Positions 15,179-23,850 are shown, counted from the stretch's first letter. The stretch is 25,133 bases of DNA from an uncultured Draconibacterium sp. (GCA_947492175.1 CANLMQ010000055.1:1-25133), one strand, 5' to 3'. Notes: generated from the sequence alone by a model not told the origin. Program-made: numbers and translations.

Positions 15179-16189
15179 GTGAATAGTAAATATATAAAGT
15201 GGCTTTTATTTTTAGCAGGATTACTCCTGCTCTTGGCGATTTCAATTGTTATTTCGCTGTCGTCGGGTGAGGTAAAAGTGTCGTTGTCGCAACTCCCGGA
15301 AATTTTTGCAAATAAAACCAGCATCGAATACATGGTGCTTACAAAAATTCGTATTCCACGTTTGTTACTGGCCATTGGAGTAGGAGGGGCGCTGAGTTTA
15401 TCGGGCGCTATATTACAAGGTATTTACCGAAATCCACTGGTTGAACCCTATACTTTGGGAATTTCGGGTGGTGCTGCTTTGGGAGTGGCTATCGCTATTG
15501 TTTTTGGTTTAAATACAATCAATTTTTTATCGTTGCCTTTGTTTGGATTTATTGGAGCACTGGTAACGCTTTTTGTGGTTTATTTTTTAAGTGTAAAACG
15601 CGGTGGTTTAAGTATAAACAGTATGTTGCTGATTGGTGTGATGGTAAGTTTTGTTGCATCGTCGGCCATGATGTTTTTAATGTCGATAACCACAACCGAC
15701 AATTTGCAAAGCATTGTTTTTTGGGTAATGGGATCGCTTGATGAATCAAACAACCTGTTGATTCGGATTGCTTTTTACTCGTCGGTTGCAGGATTAGTGC
15801 TTACATATTTCTTTGCACAGCCGTTAAATGCCCTGCGTTTGGGAGAAGTAAAAGCCAGGCATCTTGGAATAAACACTAATATTACCATTAAACTTTTGTT
15901 TTTTGTGGCTTCGTTGCTTACCGGAATTGCTGTGGCAGTAGCAGGTGTAATTGGTTTTGTTGGGCTGGTAATCCCTCATATTGTTCGACTGATAATTGGG
16001 AACGATTACCGGATTTTAATAGCCGGCTCCTTTTTGGGTGGCTCCATATTCCTTATTCTTTGCGATACCATTGCACGTACTATAATTGCGCCCAACGAAT
16101 TACCCATTGGAGTAATTACGGGTTTTGCCGGCGGATTGGTTTTTATTGTTGTTTTAAGTCGTTCAAAATCGCATTTTAAATTGAACTAG
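15179..16189 (+). CDS. btuC: BtuC: cobalamin ABC transporter permease
   Basis: A 336-residue FecCD-family permease with about ten membrane helices. Family landmarks are RIPRLLLAIGVGGALSLSGA (about 57-76), NPLVEPYTLGISGGAALG (about 83-100), the LGEVKARHLGI ATPase-coupling loop, GVIGFVGLVIPHIVRL (about 256-271) and the C-terminal ELPIGVITGFAGGLVFI. It forms the inner-membrane channel of BtuCDF. The start is a GTG 12 bp after cobO; there is no ATG near it, and the next upstream codons are stops. btuD begins 1 bp after its end. Substrate specificity is inferred from the operon; the same family also carries ferric siderophores. Confidence 0.93.
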   Translation: MNSKYIKWLLFLAGLLLLLAISIVISLSSGEVKVSLSQLPEIFANKTSIEYMVLTKIRIPRLLLAIGVGGALSLSGAILQGIYRNPLVEPYTLGISGGAALGVAIAIVFGLNTINFLSLPLFGFIGALVTLFVVYFLSVKRGGLSINSMLLIGVMVSFVASSAMMFLMSITTTDNLQSIVFWVMGSLDESNNLLIRIAFYSSVAGLVLTYFFAQPLNALRLGEVKARHLGINTNITIKLLFFVASLLTGIAVAVAGVIGFVGLVIPHIVRLIIGNDYRILIAGSFLGGSIFLILCDTIARTIIAPNELPIGVITGFAGGLVFIVVLSRSKSHFKLN

Positions 16190-16190
16190 T

Positions 16191-16991
16191 ATGAACGATT
16201 TTTTTGAAATAGATAATTTTTCTTGTGGCTATCCCGGCAAATTTGTGCTGGAAGATGTAAGTTTTCAGATTGCAAAAGGCGATTTTGTTGGGATTATAGG
16301 TCCAAATGGTTCGGGGAAAACAACATTGTTTAAGGGAATATCAGGAGAATTGAACGCGTTGTCGGGCTGCTCAAAACTAAATGGCAAAAACCTTCAGCAA
16401 ATGGGATTGAAGGAAAAAGCATGCAACCTGGCTGTTGTTACCCAAACCATTGAAATTGGCAGTATGACTGTTGAGGAGTATGTACTAATGGGACGTATTC
16501 CTTATCGCAATCAATTTCAGTTTTTCGAAACAGCCAAAGATATTGCTATTGCCAACAAATACATGGAGCTTACGGGGGTAACTCATTTAAAAAATAAACT
16601 GATGAATGCCCTGAGCGGGGGAGAGCAACAATTGGCAGGAATTGCCCGGGCACTTACGCAGGAACCACAGTTGCTTCTTCTCGACGAGCCAACCTCGCAT
16701 CTCGACATTACTCACCAGGTACAAATTCTGAACCTGATTCGTCGTTTAAGCCGCGAACTGGGCCTGACGGTACTGATGATCATTCACGACCTGAATCTTG
16801 CAGGAGAATACTGCGATTCGCTGATAATGATGCAAAAAGGCCGGATGCGTAAAAAAGGAACACCGGCAGAGGTACTCAACTACAAAGATATTGAAGCGGT
16901 TTACGATACGGTTGTAATTACACGGGTCAACCCGGTTTCAGGAAAACCCGTGGTATTTTTGGTCTCTGAAGAAGTTATTCAGAAGCAGTAG
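16191..16991 (+). CDS. btuD: BtuD: cobalamin ABC transporter ATPase
   Basis: A 266-residue ABC ATPase of the FecE/BtuD group. Walker A GPNGSGKTT is at 37-45, the Q-loop TQ near 84-85, the signature LSGGEQQ at 141-147, Walker B LLLLDEPTSHLD at 161-172, and the switch His at 199. It powers BtuC and should work as a dimer under the two permease subunits. It starts 1 bp after btuC, with the ATG at 16191 agreeing with the family N-terminus. The gene ends the B12 operon, and a long imperfect hairpin at 16994-17068 probably stops transcription. Confidence 0.94.
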   Translation: MNDFFEIDNFSCGYPGKFVLEDVSFQIAKGDFVGIIGPNGSGKTTLFKGISGELNALSGCSKLNGKNLQQMGLKEKACNLAVVTQTIEIGSMTVEEYVLMGRIPYRNQFQFFETAKDIAIANKYMELTGVTHLKNKLMNALSGGEQQLAGIARALTQEPQLLLLDEPTSHLDITHQVQILNLIRRLSRELGLTVLMIIHDLNLAGEYCDSLIMMQKGRMRKKGTPAEVLNYKDIEAVYDTVVITRVNPVSGKPVVFLVSEEVIQKQ

Positions 16992-16993
16992 AG

Positions 16994-17068
16994 AGTATTC
17001 AGTCTCAGTGTTCAGTTACAGTTTACAGGAAGTCAAAAACTGAATACTGAAAACTGTGACTGAATACT
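16994..17068. terminator. Long imperfect hairpin between convergent genes
   Basis: AGTATTCAGTC (16994-17004) and GACTGAATACT (17058-17068) form a perfect 11-bp outer stem, and inner words CAGTGTTCAGTT (17006-17017) and AACTGAATACTG (17038-17049) pair with wobbles. The whole spacer consists of CAGT/ACTG words. It lies between btuD and the convergent hexapeptide gene, so it may end both transcripts, though there is no long T-run. Confidence 0.55.
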
Positions 17069-17077
17069 GTTTCCCAA

Positions 17078-17593
17078 CTATTCTTTATACCAACCGGCGT
17101 ACATACTGTAAGCGTTTGCAATGCGGTTTACTTCGCCATGTAAAAGTTCAGGACTGATGTCTTTTACCTTTTTAGCAGGAATTCCTGCATAAACGCTACC
17201 TGATTTTACAATTGTTCCTTTGGTAACCACCGATCCGGCTGCAACAATCGAATTGCTTTCAACCACTGCATTATCTAAAATAACTGCATTCATTCCAATC
17301 ATTACATTATCTTGCAAGGTACATCCATGAATAATTGCGCCATGGGCAATGGTTACATTGTTGCCAATATTTGTAGGCGACTTTTTATATGTGGCATGAA
17401 TAGTGGCATTATCCTGTACGTTGGTGTTGTTGCCAATTTTAATATAATGTACATCGCCGCGTAAAACAGCACTGTACCAAATACTGCAATTGTCGCCAAT
17501 TTCAACATCGCCAATTAGGGTTGCAGTTTCCGCTAAAAAGCAGTCTTTTCCAATCTTTGGAGTCTTATTTTTGAGTTCTCTTATAATTGCCAT
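17078..17593 (-). CDS. Gamma-carbonic-anhydrase-like hexapeptide-repeat protein
   Basis: A 171-residue left-handed beta-helix protein of the YrdA/PaaY/gamma-CA group. Hexapeptide repeats run from about 27 to 140 ([LIV]-G-D-x-x-I pattern), followed by a C-terminal helix. The three zinc-ligand histidines in the family pattern are present: His66 (TIHA), His84 and His89 (TIAHGAIIHG). The trimeric fold is secure; whether it hydrates CO2 or acts as a CoA-ester or other hydrolase cannot be told, since the proton-shuttle residues of the prototype vary in this subgroup. It is monocistronic with a good -7 element about 25 bp upstream, and converges on btuD. Confidence 0.88.
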   Translation of the reverse strand: MAIIRELKNKTPKIGKDCFLAETATLIGDVEIGDNCSIWYSAVLRGDVHYIKIGNNTNVQDNATIHATYKKSPTNIGNNVTIAHGAIIHGCTLQDNVMIGMNAVILDNAVVESNSIVAAGSVVTKGTIVKSGSVYAGIPAKKVKDISPELLHGEVNRIANAYSMYAGWYKE

Positions 17594-17618
17594 TATCTGA
17601 ATTGATTTTAAATTAAAT

Positions 17619-17627
17619 GCAAAAATA
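17619..17627 (-). promoter_or_regulatory. Putative -7 promoter element of the gamma-CA-like gene
   Basis: The minus strand reads TATTTTTGC, matching TAnnTTTGY, 26 bp before the ATG. No -33 element is obvious. Confidence 0.4.
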
Positions 17628-17679
17628 GGAAAAGCATTAAACTATCTGATAAGTCATCAAAATCTTGTTAAATAATGGT

Positions 17680-17688
17680 TACATTTGC
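17680..17688 (+). promoter_or_regulatory. Putative -7 promoter element for korAB
   Basis: TACATTTGC fits TAnnTTTGY and faces korA, about 170 bp before its ATG. A weaker TTATTTCGG-like element nearer the gene (about 17814) is an alternative. Confidence 0.3.
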
Positions 17689-17860
17689 TTCATATTTACG
17701 CATCAACCATCAACGAAACCGGTTCTGAAATTATGATTTTGTAGTTTTAGGGTCGTTTTTTTTATGGATAGAAAATAATGATAACAGAATAGTGAAAAAT
17801 TGATAGTCGTTTATTATTTCGGCGAATTAATTTTTTCGATACAGTAACAATTTTAATCAT

Positions 17861-19699
17861 ATGAAAGATACTAAAGTAATCGAACTGGAGGAAGTAACCA
17901 TTAGGTTCTCCGGTGATTCCGGTGATGGAATGCAGCTTACCGGATCACTTTTTTCGGATGCAACGGCACTGCTGGGGAATGATATATCAACCTTTCCCGA
18001 TTATCCTTCCGAAATACGTGCGCCTCAGGGAACTGTTGGAGGAGTATCCGGATTTCAGGTACAATTTGGACATAAGCAGATTAATACACCGGGTGACAGT
18101 GCCCATGTTTTAGTTGCCATGAATCCTGCAGCAATTAAAGCAAATGCAAGGTTTATTGAACCCGGAGGTACTATTATTTACGATTCAGATTCGTTTACAG
18201 AAAAAAACCTGAAAAAGGCCAATTTTGCAACTGACGATCCGTTTGCAGAATGTAATTTGGAGGATTATCCTAAAATTGCAGCTCCGATTACAAGTCTTAC
18301 CATTGAAGGTTTGAAAGAATTTGGCTTAGACAACAAAAGTGTACTGCGTAGTAAAAATATGTTTGCGCTTGGATTGGTATGCTGGATGTTTAATCGTCCG
18401 CTTGATTTCGTTGAAGAATTTATTCGTGCGAAATTCAGCAAAAAACCTGCTGTTGTCGATTCAAACGTAAAAGTTCTGCACGACGGATACAACTACGGAA
18501 TGAACATGCAACACATGACTCCCAGCTACATAGTTCATCCCGCTGAAATTGAAAACGGTACCTACCGAAATATAAATGGTAACCAAGCCACTGCTTGGGG
18601 ATTTTTAGCTGCCGCTGAAAAATCAGGTCTTGAGTTATTCTTAGGATCTTACCCTATTACTCCGGCTACCGATATTCTTACTGCTTTATCTGAAAGAAAA
18701 GATTTAGGTGTAAAAACTTTTCAGGCAGAAGATGAAATTGCAGGTATTGCTTCGGCAATTGGCGCTTCGTTTGCAGGCGATTTGGCAATTACAACCACTT
18801 CGGGGCCTGGTTTGGCTCTAAAATCAGAAGCCATCGGTTTGGCGGTAATGGCCGAACTTCCGTTGGTAATTGTAAATGTTCAGCGCGGTGGTCCTTCTAC
18901 CGGTTTGCCAACAAAAACCGAGCAGTCGGATTTAATGCAGGCCTTGTACGGCCGTAACGGCGAAAGTCCGGTTGTAGTTTTGGCGGCAAGTACGCCTTCC
19001 GATTGTTTCTATTATGCTTACATGGCTTCTAAAATAGCCCTTGAGCGTATGGTTCCTGTAATTCTTCTAACCGACGGTTTCTTAGGAAACGGCAGCGAGC
19101 CCTGGAAGATTCCGACAATGGCAGAACTTCCTTCTATTACACCTCGTATGGCTAAAGATGTACAAGAATATCAGGCCTACAAACGCGATGAAAAAACACT
19201 TGCCCGTGAATGGGCTATCCCGGGAATGGCCGGATTCGAACACCGCATTGGTGGTTTGGAGAAGAATGTTACCGGAACAGTTAGTCACGATCCTGAAAAC
19301 CACCAGGTAAATTCGGAAATAAGAGAAGAAAAGGTGCAGCGTGTTGTTGACCTTGTTCCTGATCTGGAAGTTTGTGGCGACGAAGACGGCGATGTACTTG
19401 TTGTGGGCTGGGGTGGAACCTACGGGCACATGATCAGCACTGTTCGCGAGTTACGTTTGGAAGGAAAGAATGTGAGCCTGGCTCAGTTTAACTATATTAA
19501 ACCACTTCCAAAAAACACGGAAGAGGTGTTTGGCAGTTTCAAAAAGATTGTTGTTTGTGAGTTGAATATGGGGCAGTTTGCTTCTTATTTGCGTGACAAA
19601 TTACCTCAGTTTACTTACCATCAGGTCAACAAGCTAAAAGGATTGCCTTTTACAGTGAGTGAGTTGAAAGAAAAGATCACTAAATTACTGGAGGACTAA
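17861..19699 (+). CDS. korA: 2-oxoacid:ferredoxin oxidoreductase, fused gamma-alpha subunit (KorA)
   Basis: A 612-residue subunit. The gamma domain (about 10-190) opens with RFSGDSGDGMQLTG and contains GVSGFQVQFG; the alpha pyrimidine-binding domain follows (about 225-450), with SYPITPATDIL, ETTxxGPGL-type sequence ITTTSGPGLALKSEAIGLA and VQRGGPSTGLPTKTEQSDL, and then the transketolase-C-like domain II with VGWGGTYG and the FNYIKPLP motif. With KorB it oxidatively decarboxylates 2-oxoglutarate (or another 2-oxoacid) to acyl-CoA with ferredoxin as acceptor, or runs in reverse. Length and domain order match the two-subunit KorAB form. korB starts 2 bp later. The 267-bp upstream region holds its promoter. 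2-Oxoglutarate specificity is by family likeness. Confidence 0.93.
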   Translation: MKDTKVIELEEVTIRFSGDSGDGMQLTGSLFSDATALLGNDISTFPDYPSEIRAPQGTVGGVSGFQVQFGHKQINTPGDSAHVLVAMNPAAIKANARFIEPGGTIIYDSDSFTEKNLKKANFATDDPFAECNLEDYPKIAAPITSLTIEGLKEFGLDNKSVLRSKNMFALGLVCWMFNRPLDFVEEFIRAKFSKKPAVVDSNVKVLHDGYNYGMNMQHMTPSYIVHPAEIENGTYRNINGNQATAWGFLAAAEKSGLELFLGSYPITPATDILTALSERKDLGVKTFQAEDEIAGIASAIGASFAGDLAITTTSGPGLALKSEAIGLAVMAELPLVIVNVQRGGPSTGLPTKTEQSDLMQALYGRNGESPVVVLAASTPSDCFYYAYMASKIALERMVPVILLTDGFLGNGSEPWKIPTMAELPSITPRMAKDVQEYQAYKRDEKTLAREWAIPGMAGFEHRIGGLEKNVTGTVSHDPENHQVNSEIREEKVQRVVDLVPDLEVCGDEDGDVLVVGWGGTYGHMISTVRELRLEGKNVSLAQFNYIKPLPKNTEEVFGSFKKIVVCELNMGQFASYLRDKLPQFTYHQVNKLKGLPFTVSELKEKITKLLED

Positions 19700-19701
19700 A
19701 A

Positions 19702-20745
19702 ATGACTGATTTAAAATATACCATAAAAGATTTTAAAAGCGAGAACGAAGTACGCTGGTGTGCCGGTTGTGGTGATTTTGCCATTATTAATGCAGTACAA
19801 CGTACAATGGCCGGAATGGGTATCCCAAAAGAAAAATTTGCGGTAATTTCCGGTATTGGTTGTTCTTCTCGTTTCCCGTATTACATGGATACCTTTGGGT
19901 TTCATACAATTCACGGTCGTGCAGCAGCAGTTGCATCAGGCGTGAAAGCAGCCAACCCCGATTTAAGTGTTTGGGTAATTACTGGCGATGGCGATTCACT
20001 GGCCATTGGAGGTAACCACTTTATTCATTTGATAAGGAGGAATATTAATGTGAACCTGATTCTTTTTAATAACCGGATTTACGGGTTAACAAAAGGACAG
20101 TATTCGCCAACATCGGAACGTGGGTTTAAAAGTAAAACTTCTCCTTTTGGAACGGTAGAAGATCCATTTGTGCCGGGACAACTGGCAATTGGTGCCCGTG
20201 GAACATTTTTCGGACGCTCCATTGATGGTAACCTGAAACTAAGCCAGTCGGTTTTGGAGGCAGCTGAAAAACATCAGGGTACTTCAGTGGTTGAGGTACT
20301 TCAAAACTGTGTGATTTTTAATAATGGAATACACAGTGCCATTACTGATCCAAATCATCGTGCTGACCGCCAGTTGATTCTGGAGCATGGAAAGCCAATG
20401 CTTTTTGGTGTAGAAAACGAAAAAGGTTTGATATTTGAAAATGGCCGCTTAAAAGTAGCGGTTATAGGTAAAGATGGCGTAACCGAGGATGATATTTTGG
20501 TACACAATGCTGAAGAAGAAGATCCGACGTTGCATACTGCTTTAATTAATATGCAGTTACCTGATTTTCCTGTGGCGTTTGGAGTAATCCGAAGCGTTGC
20601 CGCACCGGTTTACGATGTGGAAATGGAGGCTCAGATTAAAGAGGTTCAGCAAACCCGTAAAATTAGTTGTGTAGACGAGTTGCTTCAGTCGGGTAATACC
20701 TGGGAAGTTACAGGAAACAACGGTACTTCAGGTAAAAAGTGTTAA
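19702..20745 (+). CDS. korB: 2-oxoacid:ferredoxin oxidoreductase beta subunit (KorB)
   Basis: A 347-residue thiamine-diphosphate and iron-sulfur subunit. RWCAGCGDF (18-26) supplies Cys20 and Cys23 of the single [4Fe-4S] cluster, with Cys54 (GIGCSSR) and a later Cys near 208 (LQNCVIFN) as the other ligands. The ThDP and magnesium motif is GDGDSLAIGGNH (95-106) followed by NNRIYGLTKGQ (123-133), the standard KorB pattern. It directly follows korA. The protein has about 50 more residues at the C-terminus than a minimal KorB; such tails are common in Bacteroidota. A strong terminator lies 29 bp beyond the stop, so the operon is just korAB, with no korC/korD. Confidence 0.94.
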   Translation: MTDLKYTIKDFKSENEVRWCAGCGDFAIINAVQRTMAGMGIPKEKFAVISGIGCSSRFPYYMDTFGFHTIHGRAAAVASGVKAANPDLSVWVITGDGDSLAIGGNHFIHLIRRNINVNLILFNNRIYGLTKGQYSPTSERGFKSKTSPFGTVEDPFVPGQLAIGARGTFFGRSIDGNLKLSQSVLEAAEKHQGTSVVEVLQNCVIFNNGIHSAITDPNHRADRQLILEHGKPMLFGVENEKGLIFENGRLKVAVIGKDGVTEDDILVHNAEEEDPTLHTALINMQLPDFPVAFGVIRSVAAPVYDVEMEAQIKEVQQTRKISCVDELLQSGNTWEVTGNNGTSGKKC

Positions 20746-20773
20746 AACGTGACTTAGTTTAATCAGACGATAT

Positions 20774-20813
20774 ACAAAGGCTCTGTCCGTAAATCAACGG
20801 ATGGGGCCTTTGT
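20774..20813 (+). terminator. Rho-independent terminator after korB
   Basis: ACAAAGGC (20774-20781) pairs with GCCTTTGT (20806-20813), and the inner CCGT/ACGG extends the stem to a 6-nt loop. A T-rich tail TGTTTTA follows. Confidence 0.85.
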
Positions 20814-20859
20814 TGTTTTAGATTTCTCACAGCTAACGCTAATTGGGATCACCTTGAAA

Positions 20860-21410
20860 ATCCGGTGAATTACTGTTTGAATCGTATATTTTAATATTGC
20901 TGCCGCAGGCCTTCATATTTGCCTTCCTGCCCGGCTGATGAATCATCGGTCAGACGGGGAAGCAAAGACGAAGCAGAAAATTCGAGGCTGCTTTTGTCCC
21001 TTCCCAACGTTTTTATAAAACCTAAATTCGGACGGGTGATTTCACTCCTTTATAATTAAAACTTTTGGCAACTCGTGTAACTCGCAAGCTCGTTTCCTCG
21101 ATTCCTCGGAGCTTCCCTCCCTCACTAAGGTTTCATTTTAACTCCGGGTAACGGACAAAAGAGGCCGGTCCACTTATGCACAGTCAGCAGATTTGAAAGC
21201 TGCTCCGGAGCTTTGGCCTCGTCCGGTGAGCCAGAAAACAAGCGGTGACAGCGTTAAAAAATTACTGATGTTTGAGGAGGTACGACGAGTTTCATGAATT
21301 TTAGTAGTCATCGCGTAGCTTTTCTGAGGGAAGCGGGCGCAGCCTTGACCTTCCTGTTTACTCGTTGTGTCAAGACAACGAGTAAAATCCGCCCGATAAG
21401 GCAAAAAACT
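20860..21410. repeat. Long structured non-coding element, probably a dispersed repeat
   Basis: About 550 bp with no credible gene and a base composition more G+C-rich than the spacers around it. Nested inverted repeats are seen. CGGAC (21152-21156) and GAGGCC (21161-21166) face GGCCTC (21215-21220) and GTCCG (21221-21225), enclosing the hairpin AGCAG/CTGCT (21186-21190, 21200-21204) and the palindrome GCTCCGGAGC (21202-21211). AAGCTC faces GAGCTT near 21087-21115. CGGGCG (21334-21339) faces CGCCCG (21390-21395) around a perfect 12-bp hairpin. It resembles, from memory, an intergenic sequence that recurs in Bacteroidota genomes and has been mis-annotated as small proteins. Ends are approximate. 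Confidence 0.6.
21357..21386. repeat. Perfect 12-bp hairpin in the structured element
   Basis: TTTACTCGTTGT (21357-21368) and ACAACGAGTAAA (21375-21386) pair without a mismatch around the loop GTCAAG. The outer CGGGCG/CGCCCG pair encloses it. No gene ends here in either direction, so it is not an obvious gene terminator. Confidence 0.75.
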
Positions 21411-21565
21411 ATTCCCATAATGTAAAAAAATTTCTTTAACTCAAAGTTTACTCCACCAGAAATTTAAACTGATCCGCTAATTGCCGAAGATTTCTTTTCA
21501 TCCAAACAGGTGGAATCTTTTTCTGTGCAAATCTGTGTTATTGAAACCGGTTAAGTTTATTTTCT
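21411..21565. other. Gene-free spacer beyond the structured element
   Basis: A+T-rich sequence between the repeat element and the MFS gene stop. No reading frame, strong hairpin or promoter is recognised. Confidence 0.5.
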
Positions 21566-22732
21566 TCAAGATAAATTATTTGGTTGATTTGCTTTAACCA
21601 TAGAGATGGTTAGCACAAACATAATTACTGCCACCAATGCACCTCCGATAAAAGCACTTGTTACTCCTCCTGCAGTATAAAACAAACCAATAAAAAGAGG
21701 GCCTGTGGTTTGTCCTATACGTAATACCATACTGTTTATCGACATAAAACCAGCTCTTTCGGCCAGAGGGGCAAATCCAACCAGCAGGGTTTGAATACCT
21801 GGAACAAGCATTCCATGTCCCATCCCGAATAGCAAGAGAGGAAATACCAGGTGCCACCAGTTGTTTGCAAACGACAATATTAGCATAGTTGCTATGTAAA
21901 AAGTAATACCCAGTAAAAGCTGATGTTTAACCGGGAGCCGGTTGTCGATTCGTTTTTTTTGCGAAGCAGTTAGGGCAGTTACCACCGAAAAGGCTGACAT
22001 TAACAAACCGATATGAAAAGTGGAAGCCTGCAACCGTTCTTTTAACAAGGGAGGAAAGTACGATAAAAAGGCACCGTAAAGAAGAACAAAAAGCAGCACG
22101 TTTACCAAAAATATTCCCCAGACTGTTTTTTTATTGATGTTCTTCCAGGTGTTGGAGAGGTATTTTTTTATACTCACTTGTTTATCGGGCTCCGGGTTTT
22201 TTAACCAAAACACAGCCAATAAAGCAATGGGAAGAGCCAAACCCGGCAATAAAAAGGGAAAGTGCCAGCCACTCAAAGCCAGTCCTCCGCCAATGGCCGG
22301 GTAAGCTGCAGTTCCAATACTTAATACACTGGCGTTGTAGCCCATAATTTCGCCGCGCCGCTTGCCGCTGAACAAATCGCCTATCAGCGTTACATTTAAG
22401 GATCCCAGGGAAGCTGCACCAATTCCCTGCAAAAAACGTAACACCAGTATAAATTCCCAGGTTTTTACAAAAAAACAAGCCAGACCGCTTATTCCAAAAA
22501 TCACCAGCGAAGCAATTAGAATGGGTTTTCTCCCCACATGGTCGGCAATTATTCCAATTACAGGTGCCAAAAAAATACCGGGAAGCGTAAAAATCGTTAT
22601 CAGTAAAGTAACGGTGGTTATAGATATGTTGAAATGTTCGCTAATGGCTGGAAAAGCCGGTGCCAGACTGGCCACACCCAGAACCGCCATCAGGGTAGTT
22701 AAATATATAATGGTCAGGTTCTTTTTTTCCAT
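21566..22732 (-). CDS. MFS drug/metabolite efflux transporter
   Basis: About 388 residues with twelve predicted membrane helices in two sixes and a central cytoplasmic loop (about 185-200). The MFS motif A is clear after helix 2, GIIADHVGRKPIL, and helix 4 has RFLQGIGAASLGS, typical of the DHA1 family of drug:proton antiporters (Bcr/CflA or AraJ-like). The substrate is unknown. I prefer the Met at 22732 (MEKKNLTIIYL), directly before helix 1; an in-frame ATG at 22768 adds twelve polar residues. It is on the same strand as the AraC-family gene upstream, with 223 bp between, so it may be one target of that regulator. Confidence 0.87.
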   Translation of the reverse strand: MEKKNLTIIYLTTLMAVLGVASLAPAFPAISEHFNISITTVTLLITIFTLPGIFLAPVIGIIADHVGRKPILIASLVIFGISGLACFFVKTWEFILVLRFLQGIGAASLGSLNVTLIGDLFSGKRRGEIMGYNASVLSIGTAAYPAIGGGLALSGWHFPFLLPGLALPIALLAVFWLKNPEPDKQVSIKKYLSNTWKNINKKTVWGIFLVNVLLFVLLYGAFLSYFPPLLKERLQASTFHIGLLMSAFSVVTALTASQKKRIDNRLPVKHQLLLGITFYIATMLILSFANNWWHLVFPLLLFGMGHGMLVPGIQTLLVGFAPLAERAGFMSINSMVLRIGQTTGPLFIGLFYTAGGVTSAFIGGALVAVIMFVLTISMVKANQPNNLS

Positions 22733-22955
22733 CGATGCAGAATTAATGGTTAAATCCGGATTGTGCATAAATAATAACGTTTCAGTGCTTAATCCAGATT
22801 AAATGTAGTGAATTGGTTTGGATGAGGAAAGATTGAAGAATGAAAATGTAGGTTTTGCCAATAAAAGGGATTATCAGAAACAGGCCCGGCTATGCAAAGA
22901 AAGCAACCCGACCAGGTACTGACACCTAACCGATGGAATAAGTGTTATTTCCTGA

Positions 22956-23840
22956 TTATACGGCGGAAGCCTTATCGAAACCTACTGTTTTTCGGTAAAG
23001 CTGCGGAGCTACATCGGCATTCTTTTTAAAAAAGCGGCTAAAATAATATTCATCGTTGTAGCCTAATTCATAAGCAATTTCCTTTACGGTTTTATTAGTT
23101 AAATACAATTCTCTTTTGGCTTCAATAATAATGCGTTCAGCGATTAAATCGGTCAGGGTTTTATTGAAATAAGTTTTGGTTAGCCTTGATAAGGCTTTGG
23201 GTGTAATTGCCAGCATATCGGCATAATCGCGGGCAGTATGTTTTGTTTTGTAATGTGCTTCTATCGAATTTTTCAGATTTTGCAAAATAAATGGTTCTTC
23301 ATCTGCTGCTACTGCTTTTTGTGCTTCTGTTTGTTGTTCGGTTTTTAATCTTGACGCTGTAATTAAAAATATTTTCAAGTACGAAATCAGTAATTCATAT
23401 TGCGCCAGTGCCGGATTTTGCATCTCGGTTTTAAACTGGTCGATTACCATTTCGAAGCTTGCCGTAGTTTTATTATCGATATGAACCAAAGGCGGATTGT
23501 AAATGTTGTTAAATAATACTCCATTGCAAGCCACTTCTTTTTGATGTTTGTGAATACAGAAAAAATCGGGATGAAAATTGATTACCCAACCATTAATTTC
23601 ATCATCGGCATTAAGCATAAAGGGTTGATAGGGTGAAAAACAAAATAAATCATTCGCTTTAAACTTATATTCAGAGAAATCTGCTTTTGCTGTTCCGGCC
23701 CCGGTTCTTACCCAAATTAAAGAATAATAATTCATCCGTTGAATATGATCAAACGGATTATTTTTTTCGAAATAGTATAGTTTAAAAGCCAAATGGCCTG
23801 TTTGCGGATTAACAAGTGTAAAAGTGTTTTTTTGTATCAT
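22956..23840 (-). CDS. AraC-family transcriptional regulator
   Basis: About 294 residues. The N-terminal cupin-like sensor domain (about 10-150; SYKFKANDLFCFSPYQPF-like segment) is followed by a C-terminal double helix-turn-helix (about 195-290): HTARDYADMLAITPKALSRLTKTYF for the first, and the AraC signature VKEIAYELGYNDEYYFSRFFKKN for the second. It should bind DNA as a regulator of nearby genes; the effector is unknown. I chose the ATG at 23840 (MIQKNTF): the longer frame begins with TTG at 23858 and would overlap the upstream gene. It lies 10 bp after the DUF1348 stop, so the two are co-transcribed. Confidence 0.9.
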   Translation of the reverse strand: MIQKNTFTLVNPQTGHLAFKLYYFEKNNPFDHIQRMNYYSLIWVRTGAGTAKADFSEYKFKANDLFCFSPYQPFMLNADDEINGWVINFHPDFFCIHKHQKEVACNGVLFNNIYNPPLVHIDNKTTASFEMVIDQFKTEMQNPALAQYELLISYLKIFLITASRLKTEQQTEAQKAVAADEEPFILQNLKNSIEAHYKTKHTARDYADMLAITPKALSRLTKTYFNKTLTDLIAERIIIEAKRELYLTNKTVKEIAYELGYNDEYYFSRFFKKNADVAPQLYRKTVGFDKASAV

Positions 23841-23850
23841 TCGTTTAATG

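Noticed and set aside
21186..21204. tRNA-Ser-like anticodon arm (AGCAG, TTTGAAA loop, CTGCT)
   Set aside because: No D-arm, no T-loop GGTTCGA-type sequence and no acceptor stem at the right distances, so it is not a tRNA gene.
21174..21404. 76-codon minus-strand frame inside the structured element
   Set aside because: It has no domain pattern, and its bases are taken up by inverted repeats; I treat it as a spurious frame of a non-coding repeat.
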